A stretch of DNA of 64,000 nucleotides from positions 436,238-500,237 of the forward strand of contig NZ_KB913025.1 in assembly GCF_000384075.1 (NCBI RefSeq). Reading direction: 5' to 3'. The first letter of the stretch is position 1. Each line of letters starts with the position of its first letter. Position numbers and translations under genes: made by a program. Under the pieces are notes generated by a model that saw only the letters and a program-made list of their open reading frames with translations, did not search any database and was not told the DNA's origin. The stretch comes from Methylovulum miyakonense HT12 (GTDB lineage Bacteria; Pseudomonadota; Gammaproteobacteria; Methylococcales; Methylomonadaceae). Positions 42,848 to 55,078 of the stretch are shown here, piece after piece.

Positions 42848-44242
42848 TTAAGCGTTACCCAAAATCTGCCGCGCTGACTGGATGGCTGCTTTGACGGTTT
42901 CCGGCGCAGTGCCGCCGATATGCCGACGCGCCGCAACCGAGCCTTCCAAAGTCAAATACGCAAACACGTCCTCCGTGACCAATACCGAAAACCCTTGTAA
43001 TTCGGCAAGCGTCAGCTCGGACAAATCGCGCTGGGTTTCCAAACCCAAACGCACCGCCAAGCCCACTACTTCATGCGCATCACGGAAAGCCATGCCTTTA
43101 CGCACCAGATAATCCGCCAAGTCGGTGGCGGTGGCGAAACCGCGTTTGGCGGCTGTGTACATATTGGCCTTTTTCGCCGTGATATGCGGAACCATGTCGG
43201 CGTAAGCACGCAAGCAATTGATCAGCGTGTCGGCGGTATCGAACAGTGGTTCTTTGTCTTCTTGGTTGTCTTTGTTGTAAGCCAAGGGCTGGCTTTTCAT
43301 CAACATCAGCAAGGCCACCAAATGCCCCGTCACCCTGCCGGATTTGCCACGCACCAGTTCCGGCACATCGGGGTTTTTCTTTTGCGGCATGATGGACGAA
43401 CCCGTGCAAAAGGCATCGGGCATGTCGATAAAATCGAATTGTGCGCTAGACCATAGGATCAATTCTTCCGAAAACCGCGACAAGTGCATCATGATGAGGC
43501 TGGCGACGGCGGCGAATTCGATGGCGAAATCACGGTCGCTGACGGAATCCAGCGAGTTGGCGGACGGGCGGCTGAAACCTAACAGTTCGGCGGTCATAAA
43601 GCGGTCTATCGGGTAGCTAGTCCCCGCTAGAGCCGCCGCCCCCAGAGGCATGACGTTAATGCGTTTGGCGCAATCATCCAGGCGTTCGCGGTCACGGCGC
43701 AGCATTTCAAACCAGGCCATCAGGTGGTGCCCGAAGGTGATCGGCTGGGCGACTTGCAAATGCGTGAAACCGGGCATGATGGTGTCGGCGTGTTGTTCCG
43801 CCAAATTAAGGATGGCGGTTTGCAGGCGTGTCAATTGGGCGGTGATTTGGACAATTTCACTACGCAAATACAGGCGGATGTCGGTGGCGACCTGGTCATT
43901 GCGCGAACGCCCGGTGTGCAGTTTTTTCCCCGCAACGCCAATCATGTCGGTCAACCGCGCTTCGATGTTCATATGGACATCTTCTTGCTTGATCGACCAG
44001 ACAAATTCGCCGTTGCTTATTTCCTTGCCGATTTGTGTCAAGCCACTGATAATGGCATCCCGTTCCGGCACGGTCAGGATGCCGCAAGCACACAACATGG
44101 TGGCGTGGGCAATGGAACCTTGGATATCCTGATGCGCCATACGCTGGTCAAAATCCACCGAAGCGGTGAAAACTTCAACGAAGGCGTCGGTCGCCTGGGC
44201 AAAACGGGCACTGGAAAGCTTTTCGGAATTAACGGAAGTCAT
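42848..44242 (-). CDS. argH: Argininosuccinate lyase
   Basis: A 464-residue enzyme for the last step of arginine synthesis. The fumarase/lyase signature [20 protein letters not shown] is intact, and [35 protein letters not shown] and SDRDFAIEF are conserved. It is monocistronic here. The MITE-like element lies just past its stop. Confidence 0.97.
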   Translation of the reverse strand: MTSVNSEKLSSARFAQATDAFVEVFTASVDFDQRMAHQDIQGSIAHATMLCACGILTVPERDAIISGLTQIGKEISNGEFVWSIKQEDVHMNIEARLTDMIGVAGKKLHTGRSRNDQVATDIRLYLRSEIVQITAQLTRLQTAILNLAEQHADTIMPGFTHLQVAQPITFGHHLMAWFEMLRRDRERLDDCAKRINVMPLGAAALAGTSYPIDRFMTAELLGFSRPSANSLDSVSDRDFAIEFAAVASLIMMHLSRFSEELILWSSAQFDFIDMPDAFCTGSSIMPQKKNPDVPELVRGKSGRVTGHLVALLMLMKSQPLAYNKDNQEDKEPLFDTADTLINCLRAYADMVPHITAKKANMYTAAKRGFATATDLADYLVRKGMAFRDAHEVVGLAVRLGLETQRDLSELTLAELQGFSVLVTEDVFAYLTLEGSVAARRHIGGTAPETVKAAIQSARQILGNA

Positions 44243-44558
44243 AATATTTTTAAAGCACCTGGAAAAATGCGCTGATTATACCGTTTAGCGGCCTATGTGC
44301 ATCAAAATCCGTAAGAAAACCACCCATGTTGCCACGCATTTTGGCTAACGGCCGTCACAATAAAGTCATATTGATGACCTATGATTAAGCCACCGTTTTT
44401 ACTGTAAAACCCGCATTTTTGGCGACATCATAACGGCAACTGGCAAGCCCCGTCTTGGCCATCATAATTGCGGGGAACCCCAGGCTGGACACCTTAACGT
44501 AATTGTGCCGTCATCATGCCACTCCAGGCCATCCTTAAATCAGCGCGTAGCCATCATT
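44243..44558. other. Intergenic region between divergent argH and the LpxH-like gene
   Basis: 316 bases holding the promoters for both directions. I see no gene, RNA or strong repeat. An upstream in-frame extension of the following gene to 44505 is possible but adds a non-conserved leader. Confidence 0.4.
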
Positions 44559-45371
44559 ATGAGCAAAAAACCTAAAGCACCCTACAAAGCCGTATTCATC
44601 TCTGACATTCACCTTGGCACCCGTTCGTGCAAAGCCGAGTTTTTGCTGAAAACCTTAAAGAGGCTGGCTTTTGATGAAATTTATCTGATCGGCGACATTA
44701 TTGATGGCTGGAAAATCCAGCGCGGCTGGTACTGGCACCAGCACCACACGAATTTTCTAAGAAAAATCCTAAAATATTCAAAAAATAAACGGGTTGTGTA
44801 TATTGCAGGCAACCATGATGAATTTTTGCGGAATTTTCTATCACATGGTGACTTGAATGTCGGCAATGTGGAAATTTACGATGAGATGGTCTACACCACC
44901 GCCACCGGCAAATCATATTTGCTGACACATGGCGACAATTACGACATTGTCACGCGTTACCATAAACAAATCGCCGTGCTGGGGGATATAGGCTATGAAA
45001 GCTTACTGACGCTTAACCGCCATTTCAACTGGCTAAGACGGCATATGGGCTTTGGTTACTGGTCATTGTCAAAGTTTGTCAAAAACAAAGTCAAATCAGC
45101 GGTTTCCTTCATCACCCAATTTGAAATTGTAGTTGCCACCGAATGCCAAGGCCGCCAGCTAGACGGGGTGGTTTGCGGCCACATCCATTCCGCCGCCAAT
45201 AAATACATTGAAAACATCCATTATTTAAATTGCGGGGATTGGGTGGAATCTTGCACCTTAATTGCCGAAGACTGGAATGGCGAATTCCATATTATCGAAT
45301 ACAGTAAACTGATGGAAAGCTTCCCGGCTCTAACGGAACTGGAAGATATGGCGGAAGAAGCGTTGGGCTGA
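44559..45371 (+). CDS. UDP-2,3-diacylglucosamine diphosphatase-like metallophosphoesterase
   Basis: A 270-residue calcineurin-like phosphoesterase. All metal-binding blocks are present: FISDIHLGTR, IGDIIDGW, AGNHDEFLR, LTHGDNYD and CGHIHSA. It matches the LpxH-like group annotated as UDP-2,3-diacylglucosamine diphosphatase (lipid A synthesis) but is longer than E. coli LpxH (240 residues) and lacks lpx neighbours, so the substrate is uncertain. The glycosyltransferase and PAP2 phosphatase on the opposite strand downstream also suggest envelope lipid metabolism. Confidence 0.82.
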   Translation: MSKKPKAPYKAVFISDIHLGTRSCKAEFLLKTLKRLAFDEIYLIGDIIDGWKIQRGWYWHQHHTNFLRKILKYSKNKRVVYIAGNHDEFLRNFLSHGDLNVGNVEIYDEMVYTTATGKSYLLTHGDNYDIVTRYHKQIAVLGDIGYESLLTLNRHFNWLRRHMGFGYWSLSKFVKNKVKSAVSFITQFEIVVATECQGRQLDGVVCGHIHSAANKYIENIHYLNCGDWVESCTLIAEDWNGEFHIIEYSKLMESFPALTELEDMAEEALG

Positions 45372-45379
45372 GAGATAAC

Positions 45380-45419
45380 GTTGATTTGCCAGGAGCGGGT
45401 TTAGCCCAGGCAAATCAAC
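45380..45419. terminator. Stem-loop between convergent genes
   Basis: GTTGATTTGCC (45380-45390) pairs perfectly with GGCAAATCAAC (45409-45419) over 11 bases. It lies between two convergent genes and could end transcripts from both sides, though neither side has a long T-run. Confidence 0.6.
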
Positions 45420-45457
45420 CCAATCGGGAACGACGTGTTATTACACTAAAACGGCTA

Positions 45458-46507
45458 TCAAAATTTAGACAAGTCAACCTTCAATACATTGACGCCTTCC
45501 CAAACCGTCTCAATAAAATTGGCGTCCATTTTCGGCATCCCCTCTTGCAACCATTGCACCAGTATTTTGGCGATATTCGGGTAGGTGATGTGGATAGCAT
45601 GGTTATCATGTAGCCAATTTTCAATTGCGGAGACATCCATGTCTTGCATGGTGTGCCCATAACCCAATTCTTTCAATGCGGCGGCATTCGATATTTGCTC
45701 CATTTGTGAATGCAAAGGCTTAACCAGGATTTTTTTACCTAACTGCAGGGCTTCGCTGGCCAACTCAAAACCCGCATTACTGATAATGCCCGCGCAATCA
45801 TATAAGTCATTTTGAAAACCAGTGCGCGACAAGGGATTACAAGTAATGTGGTCAAAATTGGAAACGGCGACGTCAGGCGAGTAAATGTGGAATTCAAATT
45901 GCCTGAAGTTTGCCAACAAATTGATGACACTATTTTGATCTTCAAACGGCAGATAAACGATAATTTTATTTTTGTTAATTTTTTCCGGCGTTTCCGGGGT
46001 TTCTATAATGGGCGGCAATATCGGTTGGCCAAAATGGTGCCAATGCAAACCCACCCCAACATCGGCAGGCGCAAAGTACTTCATCACTTGGTTGGCAATC
46101 GGGTCGCTTCCGGCCCTAGGAATCGGATAATTGAAAGCGTATTGATGGCCAATACCTAACACTGCTTTTTTCTGCCTTTTTGCGGCCCACGCGGTCACTG
46201 GTTCAAAATCGGTAATCACATGGTCATAACCGCTTAAATCCAAAGCCCTTATATCTTTAATAAAGGTAATTGGCTTTACATCGCGGGCGGTTTTTAGGTA
46301 GCTGACCTGCCCTTTTTCGGTGTTGAAGGTCAATCCCGTACGGACTTGATAGTTATTGAAAACATCCATATCAAAGAACTTATCCAAAGCCCTCCCGGTA
46401 AATTGGAACGATACCTCTATCCCTGCCAGCTGCAACTCCTTTGCCATGACCCTGGCGCGCGTAATATGCCCATTGCCTGTACCTTGAACTCCGTAAAAAA
46501 TTCTCAT
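45458..46507 (-). CDS. MJ1255/VC2487 family glycosyltransferase
   Basis: A 349-residue GT-B-fold protein. The N terminus (MRIFYGVQGTGNGHITRARV) with the glycine-rich GTGNGH loop, the VITDFEPVTAWAAKR block and the C-terminal nucleotide-sugar region (GIISNAGFELASEALQLGKK, ILVKPLHSQMEQISNA) are those of the uncharacterised MJ1255/VC2487 family. It probably glycosylates a lipid or envelope polymer. Its ATG overlaps the stop of the PAP2 gene by one base, so the two work as an operon. Confidence 0.85.
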   Translation of the reverse strand: MRIFYGVQGTGNGHITRARVMAKELQLAGIEVSFQFTGRALDKFFDMDVFNNYQVRTGLTFNTEKGQVSYLKTARDVKPITFIKDIRALDLSGYDHVITDFEPVTAWAAKRQKKAVLGIGHQYAFNYPIPRAGSDPIANQVMKYFAPADVGVGLHWHHFGQPILPPIIETPETPEKINKNKIIVYLPFEDQNSVINLLANFRQFEFHIYSPDVAVSNFDHITCNPLSRTGFQNDLYDCAGIISNAGFELASEALQLGKKILVKPLHSQMEQISNAAALKELGYGHTMQDMDVSAIENWLHDNHAIHITYPNIAKILVQWLQEGMPKMDANFIETVWEGVNVLKVDLSKF

Positions 46508-47028
46508 TAGATAATTTGTCCTAAACTAAAAATTGCTGTGCCAATCCCCAAAACGCCGCCCATTAATGTATCTGTTGGGAAATGGACGCCCAAAACCACC
46601 CTAGAAAAACCAACCAACACCGCCCATCCATAAAGCGGTATCATAAAGACCGGAAAAAAATAGCCTAGCAATGTCGCCATCATAAAAGCGGCAGAGGTAT
46701 GCCCGGAAGGAAAACTGAATTTATCCGATGGTTTAATGATGCTACGGAAATTTTTTAGTGCCGCTTCGGGTCGGCTACGTTTAAAACCATTCTTTAATAT
46801 GAAATAAATGGGCCTTTCTAATAAAAAAGCCAACAAAATGGCACGCAAAAGCGGGCTCTCGATGCCATCAACAAAATAAAGCAAACCAATAATCAACGTA
46901 TAAAGTTGGCCATCACCTGTTTTTGATAGGTACCGGCTAATATTTGACAGCGTATGGTGTATCCCGGCATTGACCAGCCAAGTGAACATAAATACGTCAT
47001 ACCTATGGATAGATAGTAGTAGTTTCAT
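46507..47028 (-). CDS. PAP2-family membrane phosphatase
   Basis: A 173-residue integral membrane phosphatase with about five helices. The three PAP2 motifs are complete: KNGFKRSRP, PSGHTSAA and SRVVLGVHFPTD. Substrates of the family are lipid phosphates (undecaprenyl pyrophosphate, phosphatidate). It is coupled to the downstream glycosyltransferase, pointing to a glycolipid pathway. Confidence 0.9.
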   Translation of the reverse strand: MKLLLSIHRYDVFMFTWLVNAGIHHTLSNISRYLSKTGDGQLYTLIIGLLYFVDGIESPLLRAILLAFLLERPIYFILKNGFKRSRPEAALKNFRSIIKPSDKFSFPSGHTSAAFMMATLLGYFFPVFMIPLYGWAVLVGFSRVVLGVHFPTDTLMGGVLGIGTAIFSLGQII

Positions 47029-47552
47029 TTCATTATCCTCTCAGACAGAATTCTGCAATGATTTTCCTGTGCCCTTTACGGTTAAGGAAACCACCAGTTT
47101 TTTGTTTTAATTATTATGAAAGGGAGAGGTTAAAGCTGTTCTGTGACAAAGAAATGAAGACTTGTTTACGGTTCCATGACAATTGCACTCACCTAAAGCC
47201 GAATGGCTTAATGTCATGAAAACATTGATTTTTCATAAAACATCTCTTACCGTACAAAAGCCTTGGGCATATGCCAGATAAAAATAGATGGCGGCAATAG
47301 TTTTATAAGCCCCCGATGGGGACTGGCATCACGCGGTGAAATTTAAGGACTAAGGCTAGAAAGATAAAACAGGTTAATTATTAATTACTTAATTCATTTT
47401 AGCGGGGGTACGCACCGATAATTATTGATGCTTTGGTACGGGACGAGTAACAAATGCCATCACCTAGATGGCTGCCATGTTCAGAAATTGACGCGGGCAG
47501 GAAAGCTTTAGGATGCATCAAGCACAAATAGCCCCATCGGCCTATGGGCGGA
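47029..47552. other. Gene-free region of 524 bases
   Basis: No credible coding frame on either strand. The left end should hold the PAP2 promoter (minus strand). At 47531-47549 a short stem-loop (CCCAT/ATGGG core) follows the SDR gene stop on the minus strand and may end its transcript. The middle is AT-rich, with no repeat that I can see. A small RNA here cannot be excluded. Confidence 0.45.
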
Positions 47553-48383
47553 TCAAATTTTCCTAAGCAAATTTTCAAGCCATGCCATTGGTAAAATATG
47601 CTTTAGAAAAACCAACAAGTACGTTGGAAAAGTGACGTAATACCGGATTTTAGGCCTTTTCGCTTCCAATGCATGGATGACCTTATTGGTGACGGCTTCA
47701 GGGGGCAACGTAAACGCCGCCGCAGCACCCTCTTTTTGCAGGCGGGCTTCAATGGCACAGTAGGCAGCTTGGTGATAACTGCGGCTAGGATCGATGTGCT
47801 GTTTATACAGCGCAAAAGCATTTTTTCTAAAATCGCTGAGTATCGGGCCTGGCTCAATGAGCGAAACTTGGATATTCGTACCATACAATTCTAGCCGTAA
47901 AGTGTCCGCCAAACCTTCCAACGCAAATTTGCTGGCATTGTAAGCACCCCGATAACCCATTGCGACCAATCCTAAAACCGAACTATTGTAAATGATACGC
48001 CCATGCCCTTGTGTCCGCATCACGGGAATTAATAAGTTCGTCAATTCATGCGTACCAAACAAATTGGTTTCAAACTGATGACGCAAGACATCGCGGCTTA
48101 AATCCTCGACCGCACCAGGCTGGCCAAATGCCGCGTTATTGAACAAAGCATCTATCTTGCCATCAGTCATCCCAAGGATTTTATTAACGGCAATCCGGAT
48201 ACTTTGGCTATCAGCCAGATCCAATTCGACGGCGGAAAAACCTTCTTCGGCCAGACGGTTAACATCGGCTTGTTTCCTTGCTGCCGCAATGACATGATGC
48301 CCGCGTTTTTTTAATATCTGGGCGGTTGTATAACCGATGCCACTAGAACAGCCAGTGATGAGTATAATTTTTGGCTTGTCCAT
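47553..48383 (-). CDS. Short-chain dehydrogenase/reductase
   Basis: A 276-residue classical SDR. The cofactor motif is TGCSSGIG, the structural motif NNAAFGQPGA, and the catalytic set Ser-Tyr-Lys lies in IYNSSVLGLVAMGYRGAYNA then SKFAL. The C-terminal hydrophobic end (VFLKHILPMAWLENLL) suggests membrane contact, as in lipid- or retinol-type SDRs. The substrate is unknown. It starts 3 bases after the DUF4124 gene, so they are probably cotranscribed. Confidence 0.9.
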   Translation of the reverse strand: MDKPKIILITGCSSGIGYTTAQILKKRGHHVIAAARKQADVNRLAEEGFSAVELDLADSQSIRIAVNKILGMTDGKIDALFNNAAFGQPGAVEDLSRDVLRHQFETNLFGTHELTNLLIPVMRTQGHGRIIYNSSVLGLVAMGYRGAYNASKFALEGLADTLRLELYGTNIQVSLIEPGPILSDFRKNAFALYKQHIDPSRSYHQAAYCAIEARLQKEGAAAAFTLPPEAVTNKVIHALEAKRPKIRYYVTFPTYLLVFLKHILPMAWLENLLRKI

Positions 48384-48386
48384 TGG

Positions 48387-48965
48387 CTATTGTTTGGCCA
48401 ATTGGTTCTGGTCAAAGTAAAAGCTCTTCGTGTTTGAGCAATCCACCAAGAATACCAGCAGATCTTTGGTGGACCTTTCATTTAATTCTGAAGATTCGAC
48501 ACGGTTACACTGGCCTGACGCCAAAGCTTGTTGTGCTGCAATTCCCCGTAGGCGTTCAATTTCAGCCAACCTTCCTTCATAGCGTTTGACTAAAGGCGTC
48601 AATTTCTCCAACTCATACGGTGGAATGGCGAAAGCGGAAAATTTGTTTGGGTTCTCTTTTATTAGCAGTTGGTTTTTTTTACTTTCATTAATAATTTGCA
48701 GTTTACGCAAGTTTTCTTGCTGTTCCTCAAGTTGCTTATGCTCAAGCTCCTCTTGTTCTTTTTGGGCTTTTAGGATTTGTAGTTTTTTTTCTTCATCCAA
48801 ATCCACGGTTTTCCCCGTTGTCAGGTCTATTTGGATATTCTTATAACCTTCTGAACATGGGCTTGAGCGGTAGACTTTGTTGCCGCTAGCATCGGTGCAC
48901 TTGTAAACTTCAGCGGAGACGCCCATGGTAAATAGACTTGTCAATATCAGTAATAGGAATTTCAT
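48387..48965 (-). CDS. DUF4124 domain protein, periplasmic
   Basis: A 192-residue exported protein. The signal peptide is residues 1-18 (MKFLLLILTSLFTMGVSA). The DUF4124 block EVYKCTDASGNKVYRSSPCS follows, with two cysteines likely in a disulfide. Next comes a long charged coiled coil rich in Glu, Gln and Lys (about residues 55-105), then a C-terminal domain with two more cysteines (SGQCNRVE, LVDCSNTKSF). Function unknown; the family is common in gammaproteobacteria. Confidence 0.85.
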   Translation of the reverse strand: MKFLLLILTSLFTMGVSAEVYKCTDASGNKVYRSSPCSEGYKNIQIDLTTGKTVDLDEEKKLQILKAQKEQEELEHKQLEEQQENLRKLQIINESKKNQLLIKENPNKFSAFAIPPYELEKLTPLVKRYEGRLAEIERLRGIAAQQALASGQCNRVESSELNERSTKDLLVFLVDCSNTKSFYFDQNQLAKQ

Positions 48966-49017
48966 TTGTTTGCCTGGTGGTTTGATCGGAAGTTAACGAT
49001 TGGCTTGATTATTATTG

Positions 49018-50847
49018 TTATTCTACGGTAACGGATTTGGCAAGGTTTCTGGGCTGGTCCACATCGGTGCCCTTGAGTACGGCGACATGGTAAGACAATA
49101 ACTGCAACGGAATGGTATAAAGTATGGGCGAAATTTCATTTTCGACTTGCGGCACTTTAATAATCTGGATATTGCCCTCCGCAACCGGGACTAAAGTTTC
49201 GTCCATAAATACGATGAGCTGGCCACCACGGGCGCTGACTTCCTGCATATTGGATTTGAGCTTTTCCAATAAGCTATTGTTCGGTGCAACGGTTATCACT
49301 GGCATGTCGGCATCTATTAAGGCCAAGGGGCCATGCTTAAGCTCTCCGGCCGGATAGGCTTCTGCATGTATATAAGAAATTTCTTTCAACTTTAATGCCC
49401 CCTCCATCGCTATGGGATAATGGGCGCCCCGTCCTAAAAATAAAGCGTGTTGTTTTTCAGCGAATTGTTCTGACAAGCGTTTGATTGCACCATTCAACTG
49501 CAAGACCTTTTCGATTTCTCCGGGCAAACGGAACAATTGGGCGGTCATTTTTTGCTCTGTCTGCCCCGTCAAATGAAAGCGTCTGCCGACGGCAATCACC
49601 AACAGCATCAATGTGGCAAGCTGCGTAGTAAAAGCCTTGGTTGAAGCCACCCCAATTTCAGGGCCGGCACGCGTCATCAGCACCAAATCGGATTCCCTGA
49701 CTAAGGAGCTTTCAGGCACATTACAGATAGTTAATGAATATTTCGCGCCGAGTTTTTTGGCTTCTTGCAGAGCTGCCAACGTATCCGCCGTCTCACCGGA
49801 CTGGGAAATGGTGACGATCAAAGTGTCCGCAGCCAATACAGGTTTCCTATAGCGGAATTCGCTGGCGACTTCAACTTGGCAAGGCACCCGTGCCAATTCT
49901 TCAAACCAGTAACGCGCAACCAAACCAGCATGATAGCTAGTTCCGCAGGCTAATATCTGGACAGCTTTTATATTGTCAAATACCTCACTGGCGTTATGCC
50001 CGAATGAATTTTCCTGCAAACGGTTATTGATAAACCGGCCTTCCAAGGTTTGCGCAATGGCAAACGGTTGTTCATGGATTTCTTTCAGCATGTAATGCCG
50101 ATAATTGCCTTTATCCACGGCATCGGGGCTAAGTTGGCTTTCTATGATAGGACGGTTGGCCACTTGATCCAGGGCGTCGTAAATCTCCACCGAGTCCAGA
50201 TGCAAAGCGGCAACATCCCCTTCTTGAAGAAAGATAAACCGTTGCGTGACAGGCAATAAAGCGGCCACATCAGAGGCAATAAAATATTCGCCGATCCCGA
50301 CACCTATCACCAAAGGGCTACCTTTCCGGCAGGCAACCAACACATCGGGTTCATCGGCATTGACGATACCTAACGCGTATGCGCCTTCCAATTTCCTTAC
50401 CGTATGCTTGACCGCATCCAGTAAATTATTGGCGCCCTGCAATGCATTAAAGACTTCATGGACGATCACTTCGGTATCTGTTTGGGACGTAAACTCATGC
50501 CCTTGCGCTAACTGGGCAGTTTTGAGCTGCTCATAGTTTTCAATGATGCCATTGTGGACAACGGCAATTTTATTGCCGCTGACATGAGGGTGGGCATTGG
50601 CCGTGCTCGGTTTGCCATGGGTCGCCCAACGGGTATGAGCAATGCCAATTGTCCCTGATATAGGGTCGGCATGGAGCAAGGCTTCCAGTTCCTTTACTTT
50701 GCCTAATTCCCGTTTGCGATATAACTCAAAATTGTTAATGACCGCCAAGCCGGCCGAATCGTAGCCACGGTATTCCAATCTTTTCAAGCCTTCCAATAAA
50801 ATAGGCACAACATTACGTTGGGCAATACCACCCACTATTCCACACAT
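49018..50847 (-). CDS. glmS: Glutamine-fructose-6-phosphate aminotransferase
   Basis: A 609-residue enzyme making glucosamine-6-phosphate. The N-terminal nucleophile Cys2 is exposed after Met removal ([12 protein letters not shown]), which fixes the start at 50847. The glutaminase domain is followed by two SIS domains ([50 protein letters not shown]) and ends KSVTVE as usual. It directly follows glmU (2-base gap). Confidence 0.97.
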   Translation of the reverse strand: MCGIVGGIAQRNVVPILLEGLKRLEYRGYDSAGLAVINNFELYRKRELGKVKELEALLHADPISGTIGIAHTRWATHGKPSTANAHPHVSGNKIAVVHNGIIENYEQLKTAQLAQGHEFTSQTDTEVIVHEVFNALQGANNLLDAVKHTVRKLEGAYALGIVNADEPDVLVACRKGSPLVIGVGIGEYFIASDVAALLPVTQRFIFLQEGDVAALHLDSVEIYDALDQVANRPIIESQLSPDAVDKGNYRHYMLKEIHEQPFAIAQTLEGRFINNRLQENSFGHNASEVFDNIKAVQILACGTSYHAGLVARYWFEELARVPCQVEVASEFRYRKPVLAADTLIVTISQSGETADTLAALQEAKKLGAKYSLTICNVPESSLVRESDLVLMTRAGPEIGVASTKAFTTQLATLMLLVIAVGRRFHLTGQTEQKMTAQLFRLPGEIEKVLQLNGAIKRLSEQFAEKQHALFLGRGAHYPIAMEGALKLKEISYIHAEAYPAGELKHGPLALIDADMPVITVAPNNSLLEKLKSNMQEVSARGGQLIVFMDETLVPVAEGNIQIIKVPQVENEISPILYTIPLQLLSYHVAVLKGTDVDQPRNLAKSVTVE

Positions 50848-50849
50848 GG

Positions 50850-52223
50850 TTAACTCCCCTTTTTGACAGGACGTTGCCAACCGGCAACTGAAAGCTGTTT
50901 CGCCCGACTTAAGGTCAATTGGTTATCGGGGGTATCGCGGGTAATGGTCGACCCCGCACCGATGGTGGCATTATTACCTATAGTCACCGGGGCAATCAAT
51001 TGGGTATCTGAACCAATAAAGGCGCCGTCGCCGATAATAGTCCTAAATTTATTTGCACCATCATAATTACAGGTAATAGTCCCTGCACCAATATTGACAT
51101 GGCTCCCGACGCTGGCATCACCTATATAACTGAGATGGTTGATTTTGCTAGCTTCGGCAATGGATGACTTCTTGATTTCGACAAAATTACCAATATGCAC
51201 ATTCGCCGCCAATACGGTTTCAGGGCGTAAACGTGCATAAGGGCCAACACGGCTGCCCTGCCCTATCACGGCATCCTCGATCACACAGCAAGAGAATATC
51301 TCGACATTATCGCCTATGACGGCATTTTTAATTTGCGTGTTTGGGCCAATTTTGACGTTATTGCCTATACTAATTTTGCCTTCCAGAATAACGTTAACGT
51401 CAATTTCTATATCTTGCCCAAGGCTATCCAAAGAACCGCGCAAATCAAACCGAGAAGGATCCCTTAAAGTCACACCTTGCGCCATAAGATATTCTGCCTG
51501 TTCTTGCTGGTACACCCGTTCCAATTGCGCCAATTGCGCACGGTTGTTTACCCCCATCACCTCTTCAGTGGTTTGCGGCTGGCTAGTGACGATACTGATA
51601 CCTTCAGCAACCGCCATTTCAATGATGTCGGTCAAATAATACTCACCTTGGGCATTATCATTTTTCAATTGCCCAAGCCATTTTTTTAATTGCCCGCCCA
51701 TTACCGCCATAATGCCCGTATTGACTTCTTGAATGCGTTTTTCTTCAACTGAAGCATCTTTTTCTTCTACAATTTTAATGACTTGATGCCCCGCATCCCT
51801 GACTATCCTTCCATAACCAGCCGGTATGTCAAGATTTACCGTTAATAAAGCAAGGGCTTTATAGCTGACATCCAATAATAACTGTTTGACCGTAGATAGC
51901 TTTAACAGCGGCACATCGCCGTATAAAATTAATACGGTGTCATTATCGGCAATATAGGGGCAGACTTGTTGGACCGCATGGCCTGTCCCCAATTGCTGCA
52001 CTTGCTCTATCCAATTGACATTAAAGGAGGAGGCTAACGATTCTTTGACCAGCCCGGCTCCGTGGCCAATAACGATTTGGATACCATTATCGTCAAGCTG
52101 GTTACTTAGGTCGTAAACGTGTTGCAATAATGGCTTGTGGGCAATGTTATGTAGGACTTTAGGCAATTCTGAACGCATACGGGTGCCTTTGCCTGCTGCG
52201 AGAATAATGGTGGTGATTGTCAT
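50850..52223 (-). CDS. glmU: Bifunctional UDP-GlcNAc pyrophosphorylase / GlcN-1-P acetyltransferase
   Basis: A 457-residue two-domain enzyme. The N-terminal uridyltransferase has [18 protein letters not shown] and YGDVPLL; the C-terminal half is a left-handed beta-helix of hexapeptide repeats ([20 protein letters not shown]) with the acetyltransferase site near [20 protein letters not shown]. With GlmS it feeds UDP-GlcNAc to peptidoglycan and lipopolysaccharide. It lies downstream of the ATP synthase operon, separated by a terminator. Confidence 0.97.
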   Translation of the reverse strand: MTITTIILAAGKGTRMRSELPKVLHNIAHKPLLQHVYDLSNQLDDNGIQIVIGHGAGLVKESLASSFNVNWIEQVQQLGTGHAVQQVCPYIADNDTVLILYGDVPLLKLSTVKQLLLDVSYKALALLTVNLDIPAGYGRIVRDAGHQVIKIVEEKDASVEEKRIQEVNTGIMAVMGGQLKKWLGQLKNDNAQGEYYLTDIIEMAVAEGISIVTSQPQTTEEVMGVNNRAQLAQLERVYQQEQAEYLMAQGVTLRDPSRFDLRGSLDSLGQDIEIDVNVILEGKISIGNNVKIGPNTQIKNAVIGDNVEIFSCCVIEDAVIGQGSRVGPYARLRPETVLAANVHIGNFVEIKKSSIAEASKINHLSYIGDASVGSHVNIGAGTITCNYDGANKFRTIIGDGAFIGSDTQLIAPVTIGNNATIGAGSTITRDTPDNQLTLSRAKQLSVAGWQRPVKKGS

Positions 52224-52240
52224 TTCATATCCTATTAAAC

Positions 52241-52280
52241 AAATAAGGCCCGATAGCGTTTACACGTTACCGGGCCTTAT
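52241..52280 (-). terminator. Rho-independent terminator of the ATP synthase operon
   Basis: On the minus strand, ATAAGGCCCGGTAACG pairs with CGCTATCGGGCCTTAT (one internal mismatch) and is followed by TTGTTT. It lies about 55 bases after atpC and ahead of glmU. Confidence 0.88.
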
Positions 52281-52333
52281 AAAATTTATCATCATGATTG
52301 CTAGTTTTTACAATCAATCTTCACTGCTTTGAA

Positions 52334-52756
52334 TTACTCGCCGCGTTTTCTAAGCCTATCCAATGTCCTCAATTGCATAATTGCTTGCAGCAATTGCGCA
52401 TGGGCAGACTCGTAATCAATTTTCCCTGTTTTATCGGCCAAGGCTTCTTCGGCCCTGGCTTTGGCTTCCATCGCTGCCGCCTCATCAATATCTTTAGCCC
52501 TAATCGCGGTATCCGCCAAAATAGTGACCAAATGCGGCTGAACCTCCAGCATACCGCCAGAAATGAAGAACGGATAACTTTCTTTATCCGTAACCTTCAC
52601 CCTAACTTCACCAGGGTTCAACTTTGTGATGAAAGGCGCGTGACGCGGGGAAATACCTACTTCGCCTAATTCAGCAGGTGCAAATACCATTTCCGCTAAA
52701 CCGGAAAAAATTTCTTTTTCTGCACTTACGATGTCTACATGTACGGTCATGGTCAT
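52334..52756 (-). CDS. atpC: ATP synthase subunit epsilon
   Basis: A 140-residue central-stalk subunit. The N-terminal beta-sandwich (VHVDIVSAEKEIFSGLAEMV, GEVGISPRHAPFITKLNPGE) is followed by the C-terminal helical hairpin that can inhibit ATP hydrolysis. Translation may begin at either of two Met codons (52756 or 52750). Last gene of the operon. Confidence 0.96.
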   Translation of the reverse strand: MTMTVHVDIVSAEKEIFSGLAEMVFAPAELGEVGISPRHAPFITKLNPGEVRVKVTDKESYPFFISGGMLEVQPHLVTILADTAIRAKDIDEAAAMEAKARAEEALADKTGKIDYESAHAQLLQAIMQLRTLDRLRKRGE

Positions 52757-52778
52757 TTGGATTACCTAAACACTGACA

Positions 52779-54173
<1,395 letters not shown>

Positions 54174-54199
54174 TTAGTTTTTTATCATTTTGCTAGGGC

Positions 54200-55066
54200 T
54201 TAAACAGCTGCGGCACCGGCAACAATTTCTGAAATTTCTTGAGTAATTGCGGCTTGTCTGGCTTTGTTATAAACCAATTGAAGTTCTTTAATCAGCTTGC
54301 CCGCATTGTCGGAAGCACCTTTCATAGCCACCATTCTGGCTGCTTGTTCGCAGGCATTATTCTCAACCAAACCTTGGTACACTATAGATTCAATATAACG
54401 TGTCAACAGATGGTCCAGAACTTCCTTTGCATCAGGTTCATAAATATAATCCCAATGCCCAGTCAAGCTACCTTCAATGTCGTTAGCGGCAACTGGCAGC
54501 AATTTCTCAACCGTTGGCCGTTGGGTCATGGTATTGACAAACTCGTTACTGACTACATACAACTCATCTATCTTATTTTCACTATAGGCATCAAGCATTA
54601 ACTTAATGACCCCAACAATGTCATGAAGATGGGGGGTATCACCCAGCTTGCCAATTTGCCCGATGACATTCACATGCTTAAGGCTGCAAAAAAAACCGGC
54701 GCCTTTGGTGCCAATCGTGCAAACATCAACTTCAACACCATCACTACGCCATTGCGTCAATAGCGACAACGATTTTCTGAACAAATTGGAATTAAGTCCG
54801 CCACACAAGCCCCTATCTGAACTTACAACAATCAGCCCAACCCGTTTTACCTCACGCTGAATAAGAAACGGATGTTTATATTCAGGGTTAGCTTGAGCCA
54901 AATGTTTGATGATTTGTGCAATTTTTCTTGCGTAAGGGCGTGTTGCCTGCATCCTGTCTTTTGTTTTACGCATTTTACTCGCCGCAACCATTTCCATTGC
55001 GCGGGTAATTTTTTGAGTATTTTTTATACTCGCAATCTTGGTGCGTATTTCTTTACCAACAGCCAT
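54200..55066 (-). CDS. atpG: ATP synthase subunit gamma
   Basis: A 288-residue rotor subunit. The conserved ends are present: [20 protein letters not shown] with MVAASKMRK, and the C-terminal [36 protein letters not shown] in the middle is also diagnostic. Forms the shaft that couples c-ring rotation to the beta subunits. Confidence 0.97.
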   Translation of the reverse strand: MAVGKEIRTKIASIKNTQKITRAMEMVAASKMRKTKDRMQATRPYARKIAQIIKHLAQANPEYKHPFLIQREVKRVGLIVVSSDRGLCGGLNSNLFRKSLSLLTQWRSDGVEVDVCTIGTKGAGFFCSLKHVNVIGQIGKLGDTPHLHDIVGVIKLMLDAYSENKIDELYVVSNEFVNTMTQRPTVEKLLPVAANDIEGSLTGHWDYIYEPDAKEVLDHLLTRYIESIVYQGLVENNACEQAARMVAMKGASDNAGKLIKELQLVYNKARQAAITQEISEIVAGAAAV

Positions 55067-55078
55067 TTTAAGACCCTT

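Noticed and set aside
44559-45371. LpxH-like phosphoesterase as a paralogue of the effector in the 15 kb NTPase gene
   Set aside because: Both have the calcineurin-like fold, but the sequences share only the metal motifs and differ in length and arrangement; no special relation.
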